DNA from: Gibbula magus
Taxonomy: Eukaryota; Mollusca; Gastropoda; Trochida; Trochidae
Assembly: GCA_936450465.1 (NCBI GenBank)
Contig: OW388304.1
Coordinates: 10,882,708-10,946,707, forward strand
Length of the DNA stretch: 64,000 nt
Direction of reading: 5' to 3'
The notes below the pieces were generated by a model. That model did not search any database. It saw nothing but the letters and a program-made list of their open reading frames with translations, and was not told the DNA's origin. The translations under genes were made by a program, and so were the position numbers. Shown piece after piece: positions 12,301-25,990 of this stretch. Position 1 is the stretch's first letter, and the number at the start of each line of letters is the position of its first letter.

Positions 12301-15300
12301 CACAATCACTTCTTTTACAGGAACACCACAATGCATGTTGTCAACTGAAGCAAAATCACAATTGTAGCTATGTATAGTTTTCCCTGCCCTTACTTACAAT
12401 GTAAGAAAGATATCTCTACATATATACACTGAAACGCAAAAGAAACGGCAACATTAAAACATAATGCTCGATATGATTTACATTCGTGTGAAAATGATAT
12501 AGGGGGATGAATCAATATTTTAAAATGTTTAAAATCACTTTAAAAATACCATTTGTAAGTACAAAAGTTAACAAAATGCAATTAAATTCAACACTAAGTA
12601 GGCCTACAACATCCACTGAACACACGTTTTGGATACAAAAATAAAGAACAGAAACTAAATAACTCAGTTACGTCACTGAGTGAATAGCATGACCGTACAA
12701 ATCAAACTTAAAGTTTGAAACTGAACCAGAACAAAAAATGTGTCAAAATAAATGAATCCCATAGATCCTACCGTTTTCGTGGGACATGCTCATCTTAAAT
12801 ACCCTAAACATTGATACGACGAAACATGTCATAAATTTGATATTATATGTTTATATACGGTTATTGATAGCATTGCCTTATTAATACATTATACATAATG
12901 TAAGGTCAAGGAACCATAAACACAAGTATCCCTGAAATCGGTCAGATACACACACATAATGTATTTGCAACAAAATGAGCTTGAAGAAGCGTATAGTGTT
13001 CATACATTCGGCTCATAAATATATGGTTTGATACACATATACTGTCTATATTGTAAACAACAATATCCACTTCATCGTTTTGCTACCTGGTTTATTCAAT
13101 ATTGTGTCACTTATCAACTTTATTAATATTTGCTCAGTAAACATTGCTATTAATGTGTTGTAAATGGAGTAAGTGACAGGAATGTCGTTTTACACGCATA
13201 AGCATAATATCATAATTATTTGAAATACATTTTTCATAATGTACAGAACAATATTTATACACGTTATTAATTGTTATTAGTATTATATACAAATATTTTC
13301 AGAAACATATGATTAAATGTGTCGACAGTGTACTGGGATTTTGTTTATATTCAGTCAAACAATTAAGGTTCCATACTGACAGACAACGGTTATACCATAA
13401 ACCTGATTTGTACAATTTGAAATACAATTCCCAAACTGCACAGCTGGGGAATGTCTGATGTTTCTGTACGACAGTCAGACAGACATATTGTTTATTAGTC
13501 TTTCCTCATAACTGAAGCAGATTTGAATATTAATTAAAATTCTAATCAATTTTCTATTGAGTCATTGGCAATCAGTCTCGCAGATCAAAGCCCAATAATG
13601 AGTTTAGTGACAACCATAATTGGTTATCCAGTTACAATAAATTGAAATCACAAATGTTGGTCAAAACTTAATTAGGCCTACTTGTGTGGACGTTTTGACC
13701 AGCATTGTAGGCAGACAGACGCATATTGTACAGTGTAATAGTGAATTAATGTTTTACTTTGTGTATACAATAAAATGTGATCTATAAAAATATATATTCA
13801 GATAAAACATAACATTATTAATTACTTCTTTTTACTTATGAGAAATATAACATAAACATGATATGAAATATAAGTGATATAAATGCATCTTCATCTTCTA
13901 AACTGCTCTTACAGGTGTTGACACAGACTCGATAGACTTTCTTCTTGGAGGAGTGTCGAACATTTGTCCATGTCCCATATCGTACGAACAGACAGCGAGG
14001 CTTCCGCCTTCAAGTTTATATACATTATATCTATCTACGGTAACTAGAGAGTCCCTGCTTCAATAAATAAATTAAAAGTATTGTACAAGATGTCAAATCA
14101 ATCGATGTCCTAAAATGTGTTATAATGAGTGTGGTTCCAACTATTATATGAATCCTCTCCAACTGTCGACAGTCTGAATTGATAAAGTAAACGAAACATT
14201 GGCCCTTAATGCATGTTTTATGATGAACCACTGGTTATAATTACTGTTGATAAACAGTAACGATATTTTTTTTTTACTTTTTAACTTTTGAATTGAAAAG
14301 AACCCCGAAATGTGATGCAGTCTAGACTTACAAAGACCCATTTTGTTTTATGAAGAATCTATAAGGTTTGGATGACTTGCTCCACGAACAAGTAAATGTA
14401 TATTATTTCCTTAACATAATGACTGATTTATATCGTTAACGAACTGACAACGGTAGTATGTTTTTTACGTATTGTTATTTTCATGAAAAACGAATTTGAC
14501 AAACAAGAAAAAATATCATTATATAGCAATACCCTCCTTAAGAAATTAACCATTAACAGTGACGTACACATGTATTAACAAACACATATGAATACAATAT
14601 TCCCAGAATATAGGAACCAATTGTGATTTTTTTAAATACAATTTACAAAGAAACGCTGAAGCCAAGTAAAACAACGCTATAGATTGTTTGATATTAGCAT
14701 GATATGGTTCCAACTGTACTCACCCATTATCGTCTCGAGAGTAAAGAGGTACTTTACGCCAGAGGTTGGTAGTTCTGATGTCTTCTAACTGTCTGGCTGT
14801 GACTCACAGTTCGTCATCGCTCCAATTTAACAAAGACGATATTAATAAAAAAAAAAAGATACGTACATATCTAGACCTGGCTAGGCATTTATATGATGGC
14901 AATGCTGTCATTCACGAGTTCAAAATCCCGTGTGAATCCAACTGTTATAACATGCCCCAGGCTCCATGTAGTTTTTGAATAACAGCGTATTTTAAAAATA
15001 TCAATAATTGATATGTAACATGAAAACTGTGTTACAATTCAAATATTTTATATCTATGTTGTTTTTTTCATGAATATATATGTAATCTAATATCTCAATT
15101 CGTTTGTGGCATAACGTGTTAGTATATAGAGCGTCAGAATGTAATAAAATTATATAAATACATGAATCATATATCAGTTGCCGGATTGATATGCATTTAT
15201 CAGAGAAATATCTATATAAAAGAACAAATGTTTATCGATGAAAAAATCCGTAAAGGAGGCTAAATCCGTATATTAAAACTGAATAGTATCGCTAATCGGA

Positions 15301-15595
15301 TTGACTTCATAAATAGGTGCGTATACAACCATTGTTACAATATTTGTCCGTGCCATGTGCTTTTGAAATGAATTTATCAATCTCCCAATTATGTTTCTTA
15401 TAGATCTTTTTTTTTAAATCAAGATATGTGTGAATGCTGTCAATACATAAATGCTGATAAAACTAAATATATAATCTCTCATATATTTTGAATCCTTTTT
15501 TTTATTTCTTCTTTCATTTATTCCTGTCCGTTATCTGAAAAATCAGTTTGAATTCGGTTTGATTCAAATAAGTTTTATTTAAGTATTTTTAAAAT
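12301..15595. other. Long AT-rich intergenic stretch
   Basis: I see no gene or clear repeat in 3.3 kb. The only exon-like patch is at 13915-14039 (see findings). Poly-A/T runs and TA-rich words dominate. Confidence 0.5.
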
Positions 15596-15735
15596 TATTG
15601 ATTGATTATAAAGATATTTTATTCATTTAAGAAACGGATTGGGCACAAGTTATAAAACTTACAGAAACCCTCTCAACATAATCGACAAATCATTTGACAG
15701 AGCTAAAATACGTAACACATGCAGAAGAGAATTTA
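15596..15735 (-). mobile_element. LINE 3'-end fragment (same family as 29041-29650), inverted
   Basis: Read on the minus strand it contains GTGCCCAATCCGTTTCTTAA, TGAATAAAATAT and a (TCAA)n-like end, matching the 3' UTR of the element ending near 29650. The match extends 5' through GAGAGGGTTTCTGTAAG and ATTTTAGCTCTGTC to about 15735. Confidence 0.75.
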
Positions 15736-17069
15736 AAAATTATATTTATATATTTATTTTATTTTAAAAATATAAAAAATTCAAACTTTATTCTGGTTAT
15801 TATTTCCTGCATGTATCAGCTCTTTGTCATTCTTTAATTCCAAATAGCTCATTTATAGGACTATTCATCACTTCTTCAGCCAGACATGCACATTTCAGAA
15901 GAAATGATTATTATAATTTCGCAAAATATGTCATCTTCGTTCATGATTTATTACAAAGATTTTTAAAGATCTGAACGTTGAGACAATGCGAGCATTGAGT
16001 GCTTGTTATGAGTCACCCAGCCATGGCAATTAGGATAAATTCTTGTGGAAAAAATGTTTTCCAATGTTCGAGAACGCAGTGTATGTGACTCATATGCCCT
16101 CTGTGCCGTTTATGCACAACTCGTCATTAGTTCCTCTTAACATGGCAATTTTTAAAAATGAGGTCTTCACATCATCTGCAAAATCGGCACCACAGTCTTT
16201 CACGTAGGCTTATCGTGTCCCTGAAAAATACTTTATTTACTTCATATGATTTAATAAATGCTATTTTAAAATTAAACTGTCCCTCAAAATGTTAACTTAA
16301 GGGCTGGGGCAAAGTAGATCTCATAACCCACGATCAGTGTGGATGTTCTTGTCTGGAGATCAAGATATATCATGGTACTCAATGTTACTACAGAAATATA
16401 TATTAAATATATGAAAAATAGAAAAACAAATATATAACATATATAATAATACGCAGAGGTTGTTGAATGTAAAAATTGCGTAACGTCTGGTTGTTGAACC
16501 TCGTTGTTTTTGTCGAAATCTCGGTTGCCGAATGGATATGATTTTTGTACTGGCAGTGCTGGCCATTTATGCATGACTCTGAGGAAAACACATATCATAG
16601 TACAGAATACCTGGGACATGGTCGCGAAAACCTGGTATCATGTCATAAGCGAATCAAGTACATTGGTTACACTTTATGTACCTTTGGATCTTGTTTTGAA
16701 CAATAGTCCTTTATGATCTTTTCATGGTTTGGGGCTACTGCGTAACGTTCCATCAACAGATCTTATAGTTTGGCAAGAAAGTAAGTGACACCCCTATTTC
16801 GTATAATAACTACAAAACAAGGCAAACTTGAAAACTCATCTTTTGCCAATTTTGGTTTTATGTTTGTACCTAATAGGATTCAAAAATTGAAAATTTTGGG
16901 AAACGAAAAAAAAATCTGTCTATATAAACATCATTGAATTCTGGTGTAAACACCCGAGTCTGCGTCGTGGTGGTCTTGCGGGGTGTGGTGTCCAGAGTTT
17001 GAAACAGCCGCAGGTTGCTATTTTAGGATGTGCTACGTCACAGCAATAGGACGGTTTTGTTTGATCTCT
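15736..17069. other. Intergenic, no gene seen
   Basis: AT-rich. Overlapping minus frames at 16284-16619 (up to 111 codons) are Ile/Tyr/Phe-rich with no recognisable domain. A degenerate tRNA-like patch may lie near 16955-17020 but is too decayed to call. Confidence 0.45.
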
Positions 17070-17383
17070 GAGTATAAGTCTGGGTTCCAAAGAAATGCCC
17101 GCGCTCAAGACTATTTCGCTAGTTCCAGCCGTTGCTCGCAGGTTTCACCGCAGTGCATAACCACATGGCGTTGCGGGCTTTCTCCCTGCCATAATACTAG
17201 CAGCCGCGATATAAGTGAAATACTCTTGAAAGCGGCTTTAAACCCCAACTCACTCAAGACTATTTCACTTATATCGCGGCTGCTAGTATTATTGTAGCGA
17301 GAAAGCCTACAACACCGGTGGAACCTGCGAGCATCGGCTGGAACAATCGAACCATGGGTGGTACTGGGCTGAAATTTAGTGTA
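17070..17383 (-). mobile_element. Older inverted SINE copy, split by a second SINE
   Basis: 17255-17383 is the reverse complement of the SINE body (TATATCGCGGCTGCTAGTAT, GCGAGCATCGGCTGGAAC, ACCATGGGTGGTACTG). Its missing 3' piece is recognisable on the other side of the nested element as TTCCAAAGAAATGCCCGCG next to 17104. This copy therefore existed first and was interrupted at 17117/17253. Confidence 0.7.
17118..17252 (+). mobile_element. SINE nested inside the inverted SINE, with 14-bp target-site duplication
   Basis: This 5'-truncated forward copy starts at the GCTAGTTCCAGCC part of the body and ends in AAACCCCAACTCA. Identical 14-mers CTCAAGACTATTTC flank it at 17104-17117 and 17253-17266, a perfect target-site duplication created inside the older inverted copy. 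Confidence 0.8.
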
Positions 17384-17921
17384 GAATTATCAATGTGCAA
17401 CAAAGCATCACATAGTTTGGAGAAGGTTAAATGATAGGCTTGAATTCAGTTAAACCTAAATGCTTCTGTTAAGACGTTGCATCTCTTCTGTCTTCTTTAC
17501 TAGATGTGATAAATATTGGCGAATGACAAATATGAGATAAGATATGACAGGTGATGGACGGTTGAGTGACAGGCACGCAGTAACATTACGTGCATGTTAT
17601 GTATCGGAGAGGACACAACATGCCAGTTCCTGTGTCCTTGATATGCAGATATACTGGCCTTATTGTATCAGTCAAATACAAATGATGCAAAAGAAAATTT
17701 CAGCAAAATAACTAAAAATGTAAACGGAATATAAAAATAATAATACAAAAGATGCCTCTGAGATATCTTCACCTTATGTCTTCATTTCAGACTTTATACC
17801 AGATGCAATCGCTTTTTTTTTTTTTAGAGAATGACGTTAGAATATTTTGCAAGTACATTCGATGGTTAACTTCCAGGGAGTAGTTAGCAATAAGAAGCCC
17901 GATAGTTGAACACTGACTAAG
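17384..17921. other. Intergenic, no gene seen
   Basis: AT-rich unique DNA with a T-run near 17813-17826. Confidence 0.5.
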
Positions 17922-18325
17922 TCATTCTCTTCCCACAGAGGTTACTCCCTTCAGATTTTCGATCCTAACTTCTGTTCTAGATGGCCAGAATCCGAGAGCA
18001 GAAATTGAGGGTTCTGGTTGCTTGCAACTGAATCTAGTTGTGCAATCAGTGACGCCGTTGTAAAAGTGACATTTACAAATGACACGTCATAATGATAAAA
18101 TAAACGTTTTTCTCGTTTAAGGTGTTTTCCTCGAAACATGCTATTCAATTTCAATTATTCAATGGCCGCTGAAAGGTGAGTTTTCATTGGTTAAGAAGCA
18201 GTCATACAGTATGAGGTTCCCCTTCGTCCGCTAGGGAATTTTGCTGGAACCTAGAAATTCAGGCCATCTAGAACAGAGGTTAGGATCGGAAATCTGAAGG
18301 GAGTAACGTCTGTTGGAAGAGAGTG
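17922..18325. mobile_element. MITE-like element with about 65-bp terminal inverted repeats
   Basis: The left arm at 17922-17989 (TCATTCTCTTCCCACAG, TTACTCCCTTCAGATTTTCG, TCTAGATGGCC) is mirrored by the right arm at 18262-18325 (GGCCATCTAGAACAGAGG, GAAATCTGAAGGGAGTAAC, GGAAGAGAGTG). The internal 270 bases have no coding capacity, so it is a non-autonomous fold-back or DNA transposon derivative. The superfamily is not assigned. Confidence 0.8.
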
Positions 18326-18775
18326 TGGCTTGATCATATATTAGAAATAACGTGTATTTATTAGTCAGGACGAAGTCATATTTTTAATTTCGTATGCAAT
18401 AAAGGTGTCGTGTTTTAAAGTGTTAGATGTAGAAGTAAATTATAGTAATCTTATGTATTATGTCAATATCATGTTATAAAAGTCCGTTTTGTAATAACGA
18501 TTATTTGGCAGATAGATAGTTACATTTGTTATGATCCCAGAATGGTTTATACGCTGGAAATAGTGAAGATATATTGTTGTCAAAAATGAATCAGAAATGA
18601 TTTTGTAGTGATTGAATTGCTGTATAGTGATGCTGTGCCTTAAGAGTGTAATGGGGCTGTACTACTTGGAGTTCTCAGTCTCTAGACTTAGTCTTAGCTG
18701 ATTGACTTTTGCTAAAGAGTTGGTTGTCAATGATGATTGAATTATATAATATCTTATATAGAGGTTTTGTCGCCG
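18326..18775. other. Intergenic, no gene seen
   Basis: AT-rich unique sequence. Confidence 0.5.
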
Positions 18776-18860
18776 ATCATTCTCTTCCCAGAGATTTTGG
18801 ATCGTACAGGTTAGGGTCGGAAATCTGCAGGGAGTAACCTCTACATGTGGGAAGCGAATG
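18776..18860. mobile_element. Collapsed derivative of the 17922 MITE (arms only)
   Basis: ATTCTCTTCCCA and GAGATTTTGGATCG are followed directly by GGTTAGGGTCGGAAATCTGC, AGGGAGTAACCTCT and GGGAAGCGAATG. Both arms of the neighbouring element are therefore present without the internal region. Confidence 0.7.
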
Positions 18861-18944
18861 GTCTCCCATAAAAAGTGAAGTATTTCCAGCACATCTATAT
18901 ATCTGTATATAAGATACCCACGGAAATAAGACACAAGCGGTCAA

Positions 18945-19000
18945 TGGGACCGACGGCGTGCTTTATGAGACAATAAAATATGCTCGTGATTTTAGACGTC
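18945..19000. repeat. Diverged single arm of the 19181 fold-back family
   Basis: GGCGTGCTTTATGAGACAAT and AAAATATGCTC resemble the arm GCGTGCTTTATCGTTGAATA ... AAACATAGC of the hairpin at 19181-19329. Decayed. Confidence 0.4.
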
Positions 19001-19180
19001 AGTTAGAGCCGTCGCTTAGCAAATGACGTCATATGTAACGTCACGTTGATTGTTCAATGCTAGCGAATGTGTTCTACGACGGGAGACATTAATATTTTTG
19101 AAAAATAGTTTTTACAAACAACATAATTTCTCCACGTTTTTTTAATATAAAAGCGAGTTACTGTTAAAGGGCATCTCATA

Positions 19181-19329
19181 TAAGAAATAGAAGACTCGTT
19201 GTTGTGCTTTATCGTAGAATAAAACATAGCAGAGAGCATAAAACACTCAGGGCTGCGCCCTTCGTGTTTTATGCTCCCTGCTATGTTTTATTCAACGATA
19301 AAGCACGCCAACTCGTCTTCTATTTCTTA
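19181..19329. mobile_element. Near-perfect fold-back (hairpin) element, 66-bp arms
   Basis: The left arm (TAAGAAATAGAAGACTCGTT ... GAGCATAAAACAC, 19181-19246) and right arm (GTGTTTTATGCTC ... GTCTTCTATTTCTTA, 19264-19329) pair with few mismatches. The loop AGGGCTGCGCCCT is itself self-complementary, so almost the whole element can form one stem. It has no coding capacity. Confidence 0.85.
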
Positions 19330-19564
19330 AATAATACATGTTTTTCTGACTTCAATATTCTGGAATATTGAAGCATATCAGTATAACTACTGTACAGTGC
19401 AAAATTAATATATGCATGTTATGTTATATATGTTGTAAGAGAGGGTAGAAATGGTTGTATCCTGAATTCGACTAAGTTCAGTTGTCTTTTTTTTAGAAAA
19501 AAGTGTAAATTTAATTGTTCATACGCCAGTATATTTGCACTTGTTATTCACTGTTTACTATACT

Positions 19565-19673
19565 GGGCCTAGATTTTCGAAGCTCCCTTAGCACTAAGAT
19601 AGTCGTAAGCCAATGTAACTGTATGGTACTTAAGACTGTCTTAGCGCTAAGAGAGCTTCGAAAATCTAGGCCC
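19565..19673. mobile_element. Fold-back MITE, GGGCCTAGATTTTCGAAGCT arms
   Basis: The 45-base left arm (19565-19609) and right arm (19629-19673, ending GCTTCGAAAATCTAGGCCC) are inverted copies with a handful of mismatches, separated by about 19 bases. The 105-codon frame at 19515-19832 runs through it and is not a gene. Confidence 0.85.
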
Positions 19674-22300
<2,627 letters not shown>

Positions 22301-22425
22301 GTTTTACATGTTTTGTACCTCTATCGAAGTACATATAACATCACCAAATTGCTACTTTAAACTAAGCGAGTTTACACAAAATTTAGAGCTGTTATACTTC
22401 GATAGAGGCACAAAACATGTAAAAT
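22301..22425. repeat. 31-bp inverted repeat, 63-base spacer
   Basis: GTTTTACATGTTTTGTACC TCTATCGAAGTA (22301-22331) pairs with TACTTCGATAGAGG CACAAAACATG TAAAAT (22395-22425), with one mismatch in the middle. It is probably the termini of a small fold-back element. Confidence 0.75.
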
Positions 22426-23880
22426 TACTGCTTTGATAAAATACCTTTTCTAAGTGTTAGACTAGCAAAGAGAACATAGATACAATCGTAGCAGTAAGAC
22501 ATAAGAGTAAAACTGACAGGGTCAAAGTGCCAACCAATCCTTTAACACAATATATCAAGCTAGGAGCGGAGACACCAGATAAAACATACGTTAAGACATA
22601 CGCACGGAAAGGTCCCCCGTTTGATAAGGAAATGTTCTTTCAGAAGACACCTAGCGATCAGGGGATTGCTGGAATCCGACCTCGGAGGATGGGACATTAA
22701 CATCCGCGGTAGTTGAAAGTACAATTTTTAAAAAGAAGAGCCTTGCATATTTTATTTTGTTGATTAAGGAATAATTTGATTCATTACATTGATTGATTCA
22801 ATGTTAATTTGTCAAAGTATCAAGCCACATCAGAAGAAGGATTTAGAAGTCTCTTTAGGCAAAACATTTTAAATAAAAGATTGCCAAGGCGAAATGAGGT
22901 GTAGGCGAAATGAGGTTATGTCGTAGCTCTTCTTTATGTATCTAGGTTGGTAGAATGACCGCTCATCATGAGCCGATTCTTACCAAATGACGGCATACCA
23001 TCAGACGTTAAATACGGAGAAGTAGTCTAACACTTAGACTCTGAAAAAAAAAATTGAAAAGGAGCCTCTGTTTTCTAAAAATCCCATTTCTCTTTGTTTC
23101 TAATTAAAAAAATAATAAATCGGTTATTTTTCACGAATAAAAAAAATAAATTCAGAGTCTAACGGAGAAGTTAATTCCATACTTGGCGCTCTGCTCTTCA
23201 TTACATGTACATGACAACGGCTGAACGGATGCTGTACTTTGACGACTGGTTGTGAGAACACAGCAATATCGTAATGAATGGTTGTGTAATGAATAATAAA
23301 GTATGTAATGAAGATTAAAAATATAATTATACTTTGTATATAATTATAAACAAACAATTGTCATTCAAATATTGTCATAAACACCGCTTTACCCAGTCAG
23401 CCTTTTACTTTTGAAGTGGACGAGATGTATCCTCAGGTTATGAGTTATGAAACATGTGTCTTTGGAAAGTTTGTTTTCAAAAGAAGAACAAAGAGTGTAG
23501 CACGCAGTCAGGACGGTGGAAGATTGACAATAGTTTTACCCTTAGGGTTTAGACAGTGAGGTATAGAGAACCATGCAGTTCCGAGTAGATAACATCTGTA
23601 TTGTACACATTTACAGTAAATATGATGTACAATTATCGAGCAAATATTTTCCTAAATTGCCCTACTTCAACCAGACAGCTTTATGGTGTGAGTCGTCAAG
23701 TTCGTTGTTGTACCCCATAGGCCAATAGGTCAAGAAACGTTTGTATCTGAAATTGCTTTTCAAAAGAAGAAATATATATTGCACGACGCAGTTGGGACAA
23801 TCGAAGTTCGATAATGACTCCTGGGGTTCACACGTAACGTAAATTGTACTTAAGAGTAGATAAAATCTACAGAAAGAATT
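22426..23880. other. Intergenic, no gene seen
   Basis: AT-rich. AAGTGTTAGACT (about 22451) recurs inverted as AGTCTAACACTT (about 23027), and AGACTCTGAA recurs inverted near 23150. These are weak hints of further decayed inverted repeats. Confidence 0.4.
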
Positions 23881-23990
23881 CTGAAGTTTGACTTTGACAG
23901 AGAGAGACAGAGAGAGACAGAGAGAGCAAGAGACAGAGAGAGAGACCGAGGCAGTGACATCGAGACATAGACAAAGAGAGAGAGACAGAA
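23881..23990. repeat. GAGAGACA simple-sequence patch
   Basis: GAGAGACAGAGAGAGACAG-type purine-rich repeat. Confidence 0.85.
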
Positions 23991-24566
23991 TAAAGAAGGG
24001 ACTAGGAAGGAATTAGAGTTGGTTCAGAGAGACATTCATTGTGTAAGCTCACTTTAAATGTTACACTCTTTCGACCAATCAGCATAGTTATGTGGGTGGA
24101 CAGCAGACACACATGTATATATAAATATTATACTTCAGCGGATATATGAATGCATACACGTATTGTTCTACGCTGGTACTGTATGTCAAACCTAAAGCGT
24201 TATGTATGTCAGCGTAGACGAATACAGTACATAGGTACAAGCCAGGTAGGTAATAAAACCCAGATGACAGGTAAGCAAGTTGTTTGTGAGGTACCTCTCA
24301 TATTGCCTCTAGCGTATAGGTCAGGTAGAATGTGACGAATAAGCGGTTTTAGCTAGCTGTATAATGTTAGGAAGTTTTCTTGTCCACTTCTCCATTACTG
24401 TAATTGCATGTACCATAAAGACAGAAAGACAAAACTGTGCTCACAGACAACGGAATACGATGAATTTTGATTATTTTTTTTTATCCTGCCAAAAAGGCAA
24501 TGTGTCTCCACTTCAAGCTTCTTATAGGAAAAACAATAGTTCCGCATAATATATTTAACAATGGCG
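23991..24566. other. Intergenic, no gene seen
   Basis: Unique sequence. Small frames only. Confidence 0.5.
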
Positions 24567-24673
24567 AGGTAACATTATCACAGGTAACATTATCACAGGT
24601 AACATTAGCACAGGTAACACTATCACAGGTAACATTATCACAGGTAACATTATCCCAGATAACATTATCACAG
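24567..24673. repeat. 15-bp tandem repeat, 7 units
   Basis: Seven copies of AGGTAACATTATCAC with single substitutions. Because 15 is a multiple of 3, several frames show VTLSQ-type repeats. No gene is implied. Confidence 0.95.
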
Positions 24674-25559
24674 ACAGTGACAAATACGATGCAAAATATA
24701 AACACATATAACCAACACAGAACATTAAAATACTGAAAGTCAGAAGTTGGAAGTTCCTTGAGGTATTATATCCTTTGTATACTGTCAATTATTGAAATTT
24801 CGTCAACATTTTTTCGAAATCTTAAAAGCCAGGTACACCGATATAACACGACAAGATTGCAATGTAAACTGTGAAAATGTTATCCCCTATCCCTCTACCA
24901 TCCAGCCAGAGGGTGTGAAAGAAAAACCATATAATTTCAAACAACCCGCAACCTTTGTTCGTGCAATCCGTCAAATAACATATCAAACATGTCAATATTT
25001 TTAAACAACGAGGCACACAACAAACACAAACACACGCTTGCATTGAACCGGTATAACGAGGTCCCAACCCGTTCGTTATATTCTTACATAATAATCAACC
25101 TCGCACCTGTTCGCTTTGTAGTTTGCCGCCAGCAGGTATATTATACCTATATGTCTTATGTCGTTGACTAATGCGTGAAACCGAACCGCCTCAAGCTGTT
25201 ATAGAGAAACCAGCCATAATCCTACACCACGTAGAGCTTGTCAAACAGATCCGTTGTGAAATATACACGGGTCACTGTTGTGAATAAAACATACGTACAC
25301 ATAGGTATTATCAGCCTTCGTTACGTATATCCCTGGCTAAAACTCCTGAATATCTAAAGCGGTAGGCAACGCCATGTGTATGGTATATTTTGTTTATCTT
25401 GGAATAGTGGACGTCAAATATCCGTCTTGAAATTGGCACCGGGTGGCAGAGGTCGGGCGTGTAAATAAAACACGTCCTCCTCCTGCTTGACATTTGTCGG
25501 AATGTCATTGGGCTGAAAGCATGCAGATGCTAGATAATATCGTAATGCACGTGCAGCAG
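24674..25559. other. Intergenic, no gene seen
   Basis: Unique sequence with short frames only. Confidence 0.5.
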
Positions 25560-25990
25560 CCTCTGCATTGATGTGCAGTCCGAAGTCTCGCTGACGTGCA
25601 ACATGCGCATGATATGTAGTCCTACGACATAGTGTCAGGATTTGAAGGTTTCGGTGAAAGTACGATCAAGCAATGCGTCGTTTGAATTGCGTCTATGCGG
25701 CCCTACGAAAAAGGTTTCAGGGCCTGACAGTTTGGGAGATCGTATAATAAACTAGTACCGCCTCACGTGAAGTACGTACGGTAGTACGAAAAAGGTTTCA
25801 GGGCCTGACACATTTGGATGAAAGTACAAGAAAGTGGGAGAAAGCAAGTCTCTGAAAGTACGAGACTGTTTTGCGTAAAGTGCATGCAGGGAGTGCAATC
25901 CTAAGAAACAAATGTGAAAACCTGATAACCCGGGTTGAAAGTACGAATGTCTCGCATCACGTGCACGTGGACAGTCCTGATAATGGTCCG
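25560..25990. repeat. Degenerate tandem array, roughly 80-120 bp period
   Basis: A 26-base segment starting TACGAAAAAGGTTTCAGGGC is repeated exactly at 25704-25729 and 25785-25810. Further relatives (CCTAAGAAACAAATGTG near 25897; CAGTCCTGATAATGG near 25974) and repeated GAAAGTACGA, GTGCAGTCC and TCACGTG words fill the interval. It looks like an old tandem array. Confidence 0.6.

Noticed and set aside
24567..24673. Repeat-containing protein (VTLSQ repeats)
   Set aside because: A 15-bp tandem repeat giving in-frame periodicity on both strands; no gene context.
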